A DNA stretch of 64,000 nt from Carboxylicivirga sp. (lineage in GTDB: Bacteria > Bacteroidota > Bacteroidia > Bacteroidales > Marinilabiliaceae), in NCBI GenBank assembly GCA_025210475.1, contig JAOARW010000088.1, positions 38,503-102,502 on the forward strand, read 5' to 3'. The notes under the pieces are model-generated. The model saw only the letters and a list, made by a program, of their open reading frames with translations. It ran no database searches and was not told the origin of the DNA. Every line of letters starts with the position of its first letter. Position 1 is the stretch's first letter. Positions 36,452-45,757 of this stretch are shown here, piece by piece. The position numbers and the translations under genes were made by a program.

Positions 36452-37345
36452 ATGAAGAACTGGGATGTACATTTAATACCTGATTTAGAAGGGAAGGTGG
36501 CAATTGTAACAGGTGGTAATACGGGGCTTGGTTTTCAATCAAGCCTTGAATTAGCCCGAAATAATGCAACAGTGGTTATTGCCTGCAGGAGTTTGGAAAG
36601 GGGAGAACAGGCAATAAGTGAGATCAGGAAACAGCTTGGTAATGAAGTAAAGTTGGATTTGATTCAGCTTGATTTGGCTAATTTTGCATCGGTTCATCGT
36701 TTTGCCAATGCCTTTATTAAAAAATATAAACGCCTGGATATACTGATGAACAATGCCGGAATTGTCAATCAAAAAGAGAAAGGATACACAGCTGAAGGTC
36801 ACGAATCGCATTTCGGAACTAATCATTTAGGGCATTTCCTATTAACCGGGCTTTTGTTTGATTTATTGATTGTTACACCCCAATCGCGCGTTGTAACACT
36901 AAGTAGTGGTGGCTACAAGCAAGGTAACCTTAATTTTAATGATCTCAATTGGGATCAGCGTCCATATCACCGTGTAAAAACATACGGTGATAGTAAATTA
37001 GCTAATTTGTTGTTTACCTTAAAACTACAGCAATATTTTGAACTTAGAGCTGCGGATGCTATTGCAGTTTCTGCGCATCCGGGTTTATCGGCATCGCCTC
37101 GTCAGCAAGCCATAGGCATTGGAGGTAAACTAACTAAATGGCTTGCTTCTCCCCTGGAACGAGGGAGTCGTCCGCAGATTCTGGCGGCGACAGCTCCTTT
37201 CGTTAAAGCGCTTGATTATTATGGTCCCAAATATGGTTTGGATGGCCCACCAAAACTGGTGAAAATAAAGCATCACCAATACAATCAGGAAACAGCAGAA
37301 CAATTGTGGCAAATATCCGAATCGATTACTGGTATTAAGTATTAG
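36452..37345 (+). CDS. Short-chain dehydrogenase, retinol-dehydrogenase-like
   Basis: 297 residues. The cofactor motif is TGGNTGLG (about 20), then NNAGIVNQKEK, SHFGTNHLGHFLLTG, Ser in VTLSSGGYKQG, and active-site YGDSKLANLLFTLKL. The catalytic set is complete. Layout and length match the extended retinol/WW-oxidoreductase-like SDRs. It precedes the second AraC regulator, repeating the SDR-AraC order seen at 31216-33062. Confidence 0.9.
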   Translation: MKNWDVHLIPDLEGKVAIVTGGNTGLGFQSSLELARNNATVVIACRSLERGEQAISEIRKQLGNEVKLDLIQLDLANFASVHRFANAFIKKYKRLDILMNNAGIVNQKEKGYTAEGHESHFGTNHLGHFLLTGLLFDLLIVTPQSRVVTLSSGGYKQGNLNFNDLNWDQRPYHRVKTYGDSKLANLLFTLKLQQYFELRAADAIAVSAHPGLSASPRQQAIGIGGKLTKWLASPLERGSRPQILAATAPFVKALDYYGPKYGLDGPPKLVKIKHHQYNQETAEQLWQISESITGIKY

Positions 37346-37380
37346 TACCAATAGTATAAGTCTGTTATCAATCAGTTATA

Positions 37381-37488
37381 AAGGGTGTTCGGGAATGTGT
37401 TTTCACTAGACGAAAAATGTAACTATTAATATGAAGTATTCTAATTCCCAATGGTTATCTGTTCATTAATACAACCGAACACCTTTTT
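37381..37488 (+). terminator. Long-loop inverted repeat ending in a T-run
   Basis: GGTGTTCGG (37384-37392) pairs with CCGAACACC (37475-37483), followed by TTTTT. The loop of about 82 nt is unusually long. It lies between the SDR and AraC genes and may be a weak terminator or an attenuator. Confidence 0.4.
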
Positions 37489-37555
37489 GTATTGCTTGTT
37501 TAATCTAAAGAGTTATTGTTAATGGCTTTATACTTTATTGAAACTGATTAATACT

Positions 37556-37563
37556 TAACTTTG
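37556..37563 (+). promoter_or_regulatory. Promoter -7 box of AraC copy 2
   Basis: TAACTTTG matches TAnnTTTG and lies 17 nt before the ATG at 37581. A TTTATTG is located about 15 bases upstream and may serve as the -33 region. The leader would be very short. Confidence 0.5.
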
Positions 37564-37580
37564 TTCTAAACTGGAATTGT

Positions 37581-38483
37581 ATGAGTGATATACTGCATTT
37601 AAATACCATTGCTCAGGTACATCAACTTTTGGGAATAAAAGAGAAACACCCTTTGGTTTCGGTGATTGATTTTGCAAAAGTTAACAAGGTACCAGTGGAG
37701 TTGCCTAAACTGGTAATTGGTTTTTATTGTGTAGTATTTAAAAATGATAGCCAATGCCAGTGGAAATATGGACGAAATAACTATGATTTTCAGGAAGGAA
37801 CATTGGTTTTTATCGCACCGGGTCAGGCTTTGGAATTAGAACTTCAGCAGTCGGGTAAACAAAAAAACGGGTCTGCATTGTTAATTCATCCGGATTTACT
37901 TTTAGGCTCAAACCTGAGATTAGATTCTCCTGAATATTCCTTTTTCTCCTACGATGTCAATGAGGCTTTACACCTTTCAGATCAGGAAAAGGTAACTTTT
38001 TTTGAAATATTAAACCAGATTCAGAAAGAGATTGCACAGAACATAGATAGGCATAGTCAACGCCTAATTTTGTCAAACATTGAGTTACTATTAAATTACT
38101 GTATTCGTTATTACGATCGTCAGTTTATTACCCGTAGTCATAAATTCTCAGACTTTATATCCCGATTTGAGAAACTTTTAATTGATTATTTTAACTCAGA
38201 ATTGCTAACAGATAACGGATTGCCATCGGTTAGTTTTTGTGCAGATAAACTTAATCTGTCGCCAAGTTATTTAAGCGATTTGTTAAAAAAGGAAACGGGG
38301 AAATCAACCCTGGAACATATTCACTTGAAGTTAATAGATAGAGCTAAATATTTATTGCTTAACTCTGATGACTCCATTAGGCAAATTGCATTTCAACTAG
38401 GCTTTGAGTACCCACAACATTTCAATAAGTTGTTTAAAAAGCAAACCCAAATGAGCCCGAAAGAATTCAGAATATCCAATTAG
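37581..38483 (+). CDS. AraC-family transcriptional regulator (copy 2)
   Basis: 300 residues, paralogous to the regulator at 32145. Shared features include VHQLLGI, HPLVSVIDFAK, KYGRNNYDFQEGTLVFIAPGQ, SFFSYDVNEALHLSDQE and ELLLNYCIRYYDRQFITRS. The C-terminal double HTH reads LPSVSFCADKLNLSPSYLSDLLKKETG and IRQIAFQLGFEYPQHFNKLFKKQTQMSPKEF. No signal peptide. Each copy sits downstream of an SDR. Confidence 0.93.
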   Translation: MSDILHLNTIAQVHQLLGIKEKHPLVSVIDFAKVNKVPVELPKLVIGFYCVVFKNDSQCQWKYGRNNYDFQEGTLVFIAPGQALELELQQSGKQKNGSALLIHPDLLLGSNLRLDSPEYSFFSYDVNEALHLSDQEKVTFFEILNQIQKEIAQNIDRHSQRLILSNIELLLNYCIRYYDRQFITRSHKFSDFISRFEKLLIDYFNSELLTDNGLPSVSFCADKLNLSPSYLSDLLKKETGKSTLEHIHLKLIDRAKYLLLNSDDSIRQIAFQLGFEYPQHFNKLFKKQTQMSPKEFRISN

Positions 38484-38493
38484 AATTCTTTAT

Positions 38494-38519
38494 TAGTTGT
38501 TCCAGTTAAAGAACAACTA
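38494..38519 (+). terminator. Hairpin after AraC copy 2
   Basis: Nine-base arms TAGTTGTTC and GAACAACTA with an 8-nt loop, 11 nt after the AraC stop. No T-run follows, so this is only a possible terminator. The remainder of the gap to 38689 shows nothing else. Confidence 0.4.
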
Positions 38520-38689
38520 TTGTATGGGGTGATAGCTCATATTCTTAATTACAGGATTTATTACTACCTTATATCATCAATAACCGTCGTGCTATTGCAG
38601 ATTATTACCTAATGACAAGTTTATATGACGTGGGTGAAAGTGTTGGATTAGCAGTTTTACTTTCTTTACCTTATAAATAATCGTTAATT

Positions 38690-40162
38690 ATGAGAAGTCA
38701 ATGTAACAGAGTTTTATTCTTTTGTTTGCTTGGCCTTGCATTTTTAAGTGCATCATGCAATGGAACAAAAGAGGAAAAGAAATACGAGGCCAACTGGGAA
38801 TCGGTAAAAACCTACCCTGTGCCCGAATGGTATCGCGATGCTAAATTTGGGATTTTTATTCATTGGGGACCCTATTCTGTTCCCGGATGGAGTGATGGAG
38901 GCGATTACTCCGAATGGTATTCAACCATGATGTACCGTAAACCGTCATTTATCAAATACCATGAAGCAAATTATGGAAAGCTTGGTGAATTCGGATACAA
39001 GGATTTTATTCCCATGTTTAAGGCCGATAAATTTGATGCTGATGAATGGAACAAGCTTTTTAAATATGCAGGTGCCAAATATGTGATTCCTACTGCCGAG
39101 CACCACGATGGATTTAGTATGTGGGATAATCCCTACAGTGAATGGAACAGTGTTAGAATGGGCCTTGGTTTCGATTTCATCGCCCTAATGGAGCAAAGCG
39201 TTCGTAAAAATGGGATGAAGTACGGGATTAGTTATCACCGCGAGCGTCATTGGGCCTTTTACACCGATTGTTTAAATGATTATGCTGAAGATAGTAAAGC
39301 ACTTCCGGTGATTCTGGAAGAAATAAAAAAAGTGCCAGTTGCAGCAGATTTGTATGGGCCATTTACCTTGTCAGAAGATTTTATGAAGGATTACAAGGCC
39401 CGTTTTGTAAAGTTGTGCGAAACCTACCAGCCCGATTTTATGTGGATCGACGATGCCCCTTGTAACAGCAAGCATCCAGAGGCACCTTCTGTTGATCGCT
39501 ACATGAATAAATACCATTGTGAGATGATTACCGATTACTTAAACATGTCGGAACAATGGGGGAAACCAGTATACTGGAACAATAAAAAATGGACACGAAA
39601 CAACTATCCTGAAGGATGTGGAGTAGATGAAAAAGACTACCTGAAAAACAATAAAATCCGTGAGCAGATTTGGCAAAGTAGTGGGGGTATGTGCCACAGC
39701 TATGGATACGATCGTACTGAGGAAAGCGCCGACAAGTACAGAACTGTTGATCAATTATTGGAAACCATGATTGATGTGGTTAGTAAGAATGGTAATTTCC
39801 TTTTGGATATTGGACCAAAGCCTGATGGTACCCTTTCGCCTTTAACCATTGAGCGATTAAAAGGCATTGGAGACTGGATGCAGATAAACGGTGAGTCAAT
39901 TTATGGTACACGACCGTTTAAAACTTTCGGATACGACCGCGTGCGTTTTACGCAGAAAGACAATAAAGTGTACTGCCACTTTTTTGACGTTCAGAATAAA
40001 TATGTGATAGACATTGAGGAGTTGGATTATTCTAAAATCAAATCAATAAAGAGTCTTGATGTTGCGGTAAATATAGCTTATGAGCTTACCGACAATCAAT
40101 TGGAGATAAATATGGAATCGGTTAAAGAATTGCCGGTTTATACTTTTGAGATAAATCTTTAA
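38690..40162 (+). CDS. GH29 alpha-L-fucosidase lipoprotein
   Basis: 490 residues with a lipobox (FLSASC, Cys about 24). GH29 barrel: WYRDAKFGIFIHWGPYSVPGW, ADEWNKLFKYAGAKYVIPTAEHHDGFSMW, GISYHRERHWAF and PDFMWIDDAP. The WID Asp254 takes the position of the usual nucleophile in WFDG; the next residue is also Asp. GGMCHSYGYDRTE and GNFLLDIGPKPDGTLS end the barrel, and a short beta-sandwich follows. Layout matches classical fucosidases with broad aryl-fucoside activity. It opens the second glycan block and is followed by its own terminator. Confidence 0.92.
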   Translation: MRSQCNRVLFFCLLGLAFLSASCNGTKEEKKYEANWESVKTYPVPEWYRDAKFGIFIHWGPYSVPGWSDGGDYSEWYSTMMYRKPSFIKYHEANYGKLGEFGYKDFIPMFKADKFDADEWNKLFKYAGAKYVIPTAEHHDGFSMWDNPYSEWNSVRMGLGFDFIALMEQSVRKNGMKYGISYHRERHWAFYTDCLNDYAEDSKALPVILEEIKKVPVAADLYGPFTLSEDFMKDYKARFVKLCETYQPDFMWIDDAPCNSKHPEAPSVDRYMNKYHCEMITDYLNMSEQWGKPVYWNNKKWTRNNYPEGCGVDEKDYLKNNKIREQIWQSSGGMCHSYGYDRTEESADKYRTVDQLLETMIDVVSKNGNFLLDIGPKPDGTLSPLTIERLKGIGDWMQINGESIYGTRPFKTFGYDRVRFTQKDNKVYCHFFDVQNKYVIDIEELDYSKIKSIKSLDVAVNIAYELTDNQLEINMESVKELPVYTFEINL

Positions 40163-40172
40163 ATAGATGACG

Positions 40173-40206
40173 GAGTTCGGTATTAATAGTATCGAGCTCT
40201 TTTTTT
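40173..40206 (+). terminator. Rho-independent terminator after GH29
   Basis: 10-bp stem with two G-T pairs (GAGTTCGGTA / TATCGAGCTC), loop TTAATAG, then seven Ts. It lies 10 nt after the stop codon. Confidence 0.85.
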
Positions 40207-40246
40207 AGCTTTAATGGTCAATCTTTAAACTAAGTAAAACAGTTTT

Positions 40247-41392
40247 ATGAAAATATTCTATTTAAGTATCATCTTATTTCCACTGCTATTAGCATGCAAT
40301 GGAGTTAAAAAGAAAGCACCGGCTCAGATTAATTCAGGGAAATTTTTAAAAGCATCTGACGAGAAATTGGATGAAGGTGTTAAGCTGCCATATTCGCACA
40401 TGTCGTTAAACCTGGAATGGACAGGAGCGATGATTGAAGATAAGGATTACACCGTTTGGGGAAGTTCGCCTATTATGGGTGATGATGGCAAAGTGCATGT
40501 ATTTTCTGCCCGTTGGCCGGAGTTCAATGTTGATCCGGGATGGCGTCGTACCTGTGAAGTAGCGCATTACGTGGCTGATCAGCCTGAAGGACCCTATACA
40601 TTTTCTGATGTAGCAGTGAAAGGAACTGGTGTGGATGGCGATTGGGATAAATTTGCACCTCATAATCCTGAAATTAAGAAAGTTGGTGATTATTATGCCA
40701 TTGTTTTCATTGCCAACGATGATCCTTCACGAGGCGTTCATCCTGCCAATCAGAAGATTGGATTGGTTTACTCCAAGTCTTTATACGGACCATGGAAAAA
40801 GGCTGGTAATAACGGTATGATTATCGAGGCTTCGCAAGATTCAACACATTGGACCTATAAATCCGGCTTAGGTGTTGATAATCCATGCCTGACCGAGATT
40901 AATGGTGAAATTGTGGTTTACTTTAAGGCAAAGACCGAAGAGATTGAAGGACATACGGGCAAAGCCAAGTATTCTTATGCCAAAGCAAAAAATATTGAGG
41001 GACCTTATGTTATGTCGGATGGAACCATTACCGATAACGATTCTTACCTGGAGGATGCAACTTGTTTCTCAATGAATGGACGGCATTATTTAATTACCAA
41101 TGATAATCATGGAACAATGTCCGGTGTAAAAGGAGCAGCTGTTCTCTGGGAAAGTGAAACCGGATTTCATTACTCACTTATCGATGCGAGTGTGGCATTT
41201 CGTCGCATGCCGGCTTATTTCAAAGCCTATGATGAGGCTAAAGTTAACAAAGTTTATGGTGCCCAGGCAAAATTTGAACGTCCTAAAGTATTGATGATCG
41301 ACGGGCGTCCGGCTTACCTCTTTGCTCCGTCAGGATGGCATCCGACCGGAGGTGAGCGCGTTGCTTGTAATATTTTAAAAATTAAATATTAA
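40247..41392 (+). CDS. Five-bladed beta-propeller glycoside hydrolase-like lipoprotein (copy 1)
   Basis: 381 residues with lipobox LLLAC. Features are LEWTGAMIEDKDYTVWGSSPI, VHVFSARWPE, CEVAHYVADQPEGPY, FAPHNPEIKKVGDYYAIVF, GVDNPCLTEI, YLEDATCFSMNGRHYLITND and FERPKVLMIDGRPAYLFAPSG. This is the clan GH-F type propeller of GH43/GH117-related enzymes. Acidic residues in AMIEDKDYTVW, APHNPEI and YLEDAT are candidate catalytic residues. I cannot give a CAZy family. Its paralogue is at 50073. It is separated by one base from the following GH20, so they are co-translated. Confidence 0.8.
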   Translation: MKIFYLSIILFPLLLACNGVKKKAPAQINSGKFLKASDEKLDEGVKLPYSHMSLNLEWTGAMIEDKDYTVWGSSPIMGDDGKVHVFSARWPEFNVDPGWRRTCEVAHYVADQPEGPYTFSDVAVKGTGVDGDWDKFAPHNPEIKKVGDYYAIVFIANDDPSRGVHPANQKIGLVYSKSLYGPWKKAGNNGMIIEASQDSTHWTYKSGLGVDNPCLTEINGEIVVYFKAKTEEIEGHTGKAKYSYAKAKNIEGPYVMSDGTITDNDSYLEDATCFSMNGRHYLITNDNHGTMSGVKGAAVLWESETGFHYSLIDASVAFRRMPAYFKAYDEAKVNKVYGAQAKFERPKVLMIDGRPAYLFAPSGWHPTGGERVACNILKIKY

Positions 41393-41393
41393 T

Positions 41394-43007
41394 ATGAAAA
41401 GAATAGTTTTAGGACCGTTACTGTTATTGTTGTGCGTGTTTTGTAAAGCCAATGATAATAAGGAACTAGGGATTGTTCCTCAACCCCGGATGGTAAAGAT
41501 TGTAGATAGGGATGTTAGCTTTGGTATTGATGCATCTACCCGTATTGTAGCCAATAAGGATGCTCAGAAAGTGGCGCATTATCTTCAAAATAAAATAAAT
41601 TCTTCTACCGGATTTGATATTAAAATTGGTAAGAAAGAGGCTGCCAAATCAATTGTGCTTAAGGTAGATAATAAGCTTAACGATAACAAAGAAGCTTATA
41701 CTCTGGTTTCAGGTAAAAATAAAGTCACTATAACGGGAGCATCGGCCAATGGTTTGTTTTGGGGGGTTCAAACCTTGTTACAGATTTTGCCTCCCGAAAT
41801 TTATGCTTCATCCAGTGTTCATAATGTTAAATGGAATGTTCCGTCGGTCGAGATTAAAGATGAACCATATTTTACACGATACCGTGGTCTGCATATGGAT
41901 ATTTCGCGCCATTTCCGAACAAAAGAAGAAATAATGGAGACCATCGATCGCATGGCCATGCACAAGATGAATACCCTTCATCTGCATTTTGCCGATGATG
42001 ATGGCTGGAGAATTGAAAGCAAGGTTTATCCTAAACTAACCACCGTTGGCTCCATTGGAAATAGAAGTGAAGTTGGCAAAGGTAAATCGTATTACCTGAC
42101 ACAAAAGGAAGTTAAGGAGATAATTCATTATGCCAATGATCGTTTTATTAAGTTATTTCCTGAAGTGGATATGCCTGGGCATATGCATGCTGTAATTCGT
42201 TCATATCCTGAACTGGCGAGTGAGAATGATAAGCGCGAAGAGAAAAAAGTAATTCGAATTGATGAAAAGGGGAAGGAGTTTTGTAGTAATATATTACGTG
42301 AAATCCATAAGCTCTTTGCTGCTGATGAATTTCATCTGGGTTTTGATGAAGTCAATCTGGGATCAAAAACTGATATTTACTCAGATGAAGAGATAACGGC
42401 CTTTGCCAATACCATGAGTACTTTCGTTAAAGAGGAGTTAAAGTCAATACCTATATTATGGGACGACGCTTTTGAAAAAGGCTTCCGGGGTGATGATTGT
42501 CTGATTCATTGGTGGCGTTATGGTAAAATTCATTGGTGGAGCCATATGGAATTAACCATGGATCAAAAACTGCAGAAGCTAAATCAACCCTATATTATGT
42601 CGCCGGCCAACTATACCTATTTCGATATGAAGAACAGAAAAGGTGATCCTGGAGCCGGATGGGCAGGTGCCATATCTGTTGCTGAAATTTATGCCTGGGA
42701 TCCATTCCTTGATTTGGTTGACTATGACAAAAGCAAGCGACACCTGGCGCAGGGAATTATTTGCGCAACCTGGAGTGAAGGCATCAAAACAATGGATGAT
42801 TTCGAAGAAAGAGTTTATCCACGTTTGGCTGCGATGAGCGAAAAATGTTGGGCTCCCGATCCTGCTAAAGGGGGTAAAATGCTTTGGGATTCCTATCGCG
42901 ATAATGTATTGAAAAAGCAATTGGATCGTTATGATGTACTAGGTATCGATTACTGGAGTAAAGATGACCCGAAAGCATTAAATGATCTTGAAGCAAAGAA
43001 AAAATAA
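41394..43007 (+). CDS. GH20 beta-N-acetylhexosaminidase, divergent
   Basis: 537 residues with a signal peptide. GH20b domain to about 145, then the barrel: YRGLHMDISRHFRTKEEIM, LHLHFADDDGWRIESK, KLFPEVDMPGHMHAVI, and FHLGFDEVNLG with Asp318-Glu319 as the catalytic pair. The consensus GGDE is GFDE here, and the following Cys-containing loop of the other three GH20 enzymes is missing. WATWSEG-like ICATWSEGIKT and AAMSEKCWAP follow. Subtype and substrate probably differ from its paralogues. Coupled to the upstream propeller gene. Confidence 0.88.
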   Translation: MKRIVLGPLLLLLCVFCKANDNKELGIVPQPRMVKIVDRDVSFGIDASTRIVANKDAQKVAHYLQNKINSSTGFDIKIGKKEAAKSIVLKVDNKLNDNKEAYTLVSGKNKVTITGASANGLFWGVQTLLQILPPEIYASSSVHNVKWNVPSVEIKDEPYFTRYRGLHMDISRHFRTKEEIMETIDRMAMHKMNTLHLHFADDDGWRIESKVYPKLTTVGSIGNRSEVGKGKSYYLTQKEVKEIIHYANDRFIKLFPEVDMPGHMHAVIRSYPELASENDKREEKKVIRIDEKGKEFCSNILREIHKLFAADEFHLGFDEVNLGSKTDIYSDEEITAFANTMSTFVKEELKSIPILWDDAFEKGFRGDDCLIHWWRYGKIHWWSHMELTMDQKLQKLNQPYIMSPANYTYFDMKNRKGDPGAGWAGAISVAEIYAWDPFLDLVDYDKSKRHLAQGIICATWSEGIKTMDDFEERVYPRLAAMSEKCWAPDPAKGGKMLWDSYRDNVLKKQLDRYDVLGIDYWSKDDPKALNDLEAKKK

Positions 43008-43023
43008 TCTGACTATATGAGGC

Positions 43024-43065
43024 TTTATTTCATCAATGTATTTTAAAATACATTGATGAAATAAA
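43024..43065. repeat. 42-bp perfect palindrome
   Basis: Two 21-bp arms that are exact complements meet without spacer at TTTT|AAAA. It lies 17 nt after the GH20 stop and 187 nt before the GH29 start. In RNA it would fold into a long hairpin, acting as a terminator or 3' stabiliser; in DNA it could bind a dimeric protein. There is no T-run beyond the arm. Confidence 0.8.
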
Positions 43066-43252
43066 CTCGTAAGATTCACTAATACAGCTTGTATGTGTAC
43101 CTGTCTTTTTGGTTGTGGTTCACAAATGAAAAGACATATGTGCAGATATGAGCTACCCTTGTGAAAGCAATTTCTGTATAAAAGCACGTAATTGCAGGCA
43201 GTAAATTATACTGTCAGATAAGGAAAATCTATTAGTGAAAAAGAAGTCAGAT

Positions 43253-45340
43253 ATGAAACAGTTTTTTGGAATATTTGGTATTGCATGTTTAATGATGCTT
43301 GGCTGCACAAGTGTTGAACCACCCAAAGCCTTTGGTCCAACGCCAAGTGATAAGCAATTGGAATGGCAGGAAATGGAATTCTATGCCTTCATTCATTTTA
43401 CCACCAATACTTTTACAAATAAAGAATGGGGATTCGGAAATGAATCACCTGAAATTTTTAATCCTACCGAATTAGATTGTCGTCAGTGGGCGCGCATTGT
43501 TAAAGATGCTGGTATGACTGGTATCATCCTTACTGCGAAGCACCACGATGGGTTTTGTTTATGGCCATCCAAATATACCGATCATTCGGTTGAGCAGTCA
43601 CCTTGGAAAGATGGAAAAGGGGATGTAGTCAGAGAACTTTCAGAGGCCTGCAAAGAATATGGTTTGAAGTTCGGTCTTTATCTTTCGCCGTGGGATAGAA
43701 ACCATCCTGAATATGGTCGTGATGAATATGTTACCTATTTCCGTAATCAACTTCACGAATTATTAACGAACTACGGTGATGTTTTCGAAATGTGGTTCGA
43801 TGGTGCAAATGGTGGTACAGGTTACTATGGTGGTGCTAACGAGCGAAGAGATATCAATACCTTAGAGTATTACGATTGGGATGAAACCTACAAACTAATT
43901 TATGAGTGGTCGCCAAATACCTTAACCTGGGGTGTTGGCCCGGCAGAAGCCCGTTGGATTGGTAACGAGTCGGGTTATGCAAAAAAGACCAATTGGAGTA
44001 CCTACCGTCAAAAAGACCGTTTGGCCGGAAAAGTACATTACAAAGAAAATATGACTGGTCACGAAGATGGTGAGCGTTGGGTTCCGGGAGAAGCTGATGT
44101 GTCAATTCGTCCGGGATGGTTTTACCATGCTGTGGAAGATGAAGAGGTACGTTCGATCGAAACGATGGTAGATATCTATTACCACACCGTTGGACGTAAT
44201 GCCAACTTATTATTGAACTTCCCGGTTGACCGCCGTGGTTTGATTCACGAAAATGATGAAGCCCGTTTAAACGAGATGGTTTCAATTTTGCGTGAAGATT
44301 TCAAAACAGAACTGCTACACACAGCAAAGGCATCGGCTGATACACAGCGTGGAGGAAGTCGCAAATATGCAGCCTCGAAAGCCATTGATGGCGATAAAGA
44401 AACTTATTGGGCAACGGATGATAATGTAACAGCAGGTTCAATGACTTTCGAGTTTAATGAGCCAACTGCATTAAACCGGGTATTACTGCAAGAGTATGTG
44501 AAATTAGGCCAGCGCGTTCGTAGATTCAATATTGAAGCGCAAGTGGATGGAAAGTGGCAAAGCATTGCCAATGAAACAACCATTGGTTACAAACGGATTT
44601 TACGTACACCACAGGTTACGGCTACTGCTTTACGTATTAATATTGAAGATGCACGTGCATGTCCTTTGATCTCAAATGTTGAGGTATATAATGCACCTGT
44701 ATTTGTTCGAGCTCCCGAATTAAAGCGTTCTGGTGAAGGTATGGTTGAAATGACAGCCGGCGAAGGCGAGGAGATTTATTACACAACCGATGGTAGCGAA
44801 CCTGGTTTAAAAAGTAATGTTTACTCGGCTCCATTTGAGTTTACGCAGGCTGGTGAAATTAAGGCAATTGCCTATCATGCCATAGAGAAGAAGAGCAGTA
44901 GGATTGAGGAATTAAAATGCGCAAAAATAAAGAGTGGTTGGAAAGTACTATCGGTTAGCGATGGCGATTTAAGTCAGGCTGTTAAAATGATCGATGGTAA
45001 TCCACGTTCAGTGTGGAAGAGTGGAAAGAAAAGTGAGTTACCATTAACCGTTACAATTGATATGGGTGAGAAGAAATCGATTAGTGGTTTTACTTACCTG
45101 CCAAAGCAAGTTGGTAATGGTCTAGAGTTGGTTTCTACTTATGCATTTTATACCAGTAATAATAAGCGTAACTGGACGAAACAATCAGAGGGTGAATTTT
45201 CGAATATTAAGCACAACCCGATTTTACAGGTGAAAACCTTTAATAAGACCAATGCCCGTTACATTCGTTTTGTAGCCAAATCAGAGGTTGAAGGAGGTAC
45301 ACGTGTATCCATTGGAGAGTTGGATGTTATAAGTGAATAA
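43253..45340 (+). CDS. GH29 alpha-L-fucosidase with two F5/8-type binding domains
   Basis: 695 residues from the ATG at 43253, which begins a signal peptide with lipobox MMLGC; a GTG at 43235 is also in frame. The barrel has WQEMEFYAFIHFTTNTFTN, GIILTAKHHDGFCLWPSKY, FGLYLSPWDRN and FEMWFDGANGG, with the nucleophile Asp183 (189 from the GTG). The start and the missing second sandwich fit the alpha-1,3/4-fucosidase subfamily. Then come an F5/8 C domain (about 350-480), a chitobiase C-terminal-like unit with YYTTDGSEP, and a second F5/8 domain (about 560-695). The multi-domain build suggests binding to complex glycans at the surface. Confidence 0.93.
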   Translation: MKQFFGIFGIACLMMLGCTSVEPPKAFGPTPSDKQLEWQEMEFYAFIHFTTNTFTNKEWGFGNESPEIFNPTELDCRQWARIVKDAGMTGIILTAKHHDGFCLWPSKYTDHSVEQSPWKDGKGDVVRELSEACKEYGLKFGLYLSPWDRNHPEYGRDEYVTYFRNQLHELLTNYGDVFEMWFDGANGGTGYYGGANERRDINTLEYYDWDETYKLIYEWSPNTLTWGVGPAEARWIGNESGYAKKTNWSTYRQKDRLAGKVHYKENMTGHEDGERWVPGEADVSIRPGWFYHAVEDEEVRSIETMVDIYYHTVGRNANLLLNFPVDRRGLIHENDEARLNEMVSILREDFKTELLHTAKASADTQRGGSRKYAASKAIDGDKETYWATDDNVTAGSMTFEFNEPTALNRVLLQEYVKLGQRVRRFNIEAQVDGKWQSIANETTIGYKRILRTPQVTATALRINIEDARACPLISNVEVYNAPVFVRAPELKRSGEGMVEMTAGEGEEIYYTTDGSEPGLKSNVYSAPFEFTQAGEIKAIAYHAIEKKSSRIEELKCAKIKSGWKVLSVSDGDLSQAVKMIDGNPRSVWKSGKKSELPLTVTIDMGEKKSISGFTYLPKQVGNGLELVSTYAFYTSNNKRNWTKQSEGEFSNIKHNPILQVKTFNKTNARYIRFVAKSEVEGGTRVSIGELDVISE

Positions 45341-45655
45341 TGTTTGCTGGTTAACAAAGAGATATTGAATCTCTAATGAGGTTACATGAAACCTGTTTCC
45401 GAAAATTCGGAACCGGTTTCGAACAAGCTATTTTGAAAGCAATTGCTTTTAAAGTTCATTAGGTTTGATTTTTTTTTTTTGAGGATGCGGCTTTGAGTTT
45501 GGTATTTATAGGTCGCATCCTTTTAAAAGATTGCTTTTTAGAACAAATAAAGATGCATTCAATGCATGATCAGCGTAACTAACATATCTGGTTTTAATAC
45601 CATCAGCAGGTTAAATGTCATCGATGGATTAATGGAGCTATATAAATTTTAAATG
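45341..45655. other. Intergenic region with three inverted repeats and a T12 run
   Basis: No gene seen. 45387-45419 is an imperfect inverted repeat (GAAACC..TTCCGAA / TTCGGAA..GGTTTC). 45436-45449 is the palindrome AAAGCAATTGCTTT, followed by a T-run at 45469-45480. 45482-45489 (AGGATGCG) pairs with 45514-45521, then TTT, a possible terminator with a 24-nt loop. The region therefore probably ends the GH29 transcript. Confidence 0.5.
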
Positions 45656-45757
45656 ATGAAACGACCATGTAAATTTGATTATCCAAATTTTCACACAGGA
45701 GGATGATAAAATTTACTTGAGAGTTCCATGTGACAAATGAAAGTAAATTATAAACAC
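45656..45757 (+). promoter_or_regulatory. Conserved structured leader, copy 1
   Basis: First of three related leaders (others at 60690 and 62119). It begins ATGAAACGACCATG. A 16-base arm (45669-45684) pairs with 45701-45716, with one mismatch and one G-T pair. It continues with GAGAGTTCCATGTG (45719-45732) and ends at AAACACATGAAA containing the start codon. CATGTG (45727-45732) is complementary to CACATG (45755-45760). A TAAATTTG inside this copy also resembles a promoter box, but it is not kept in the other copies. Confidence 0.7.

Noticed and set aside
38690..40162. WIDD in place of WFDG as a sign of a dead GH29
   Set aside because: The first Asp takes the nucleophile position and the rest of the barrel is intact, so normal activity is likely.
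45670..45677. TAAATTTG in leader copy 1 as a promoter -7 box
   Set aside because: A perfect match, but it is not kept in copies 2 (ATGAATTT) or 3 (TAAATTTT) and falls in the paired arm, so pairing rather than promoter function seems to be selected. Not fully excluded.
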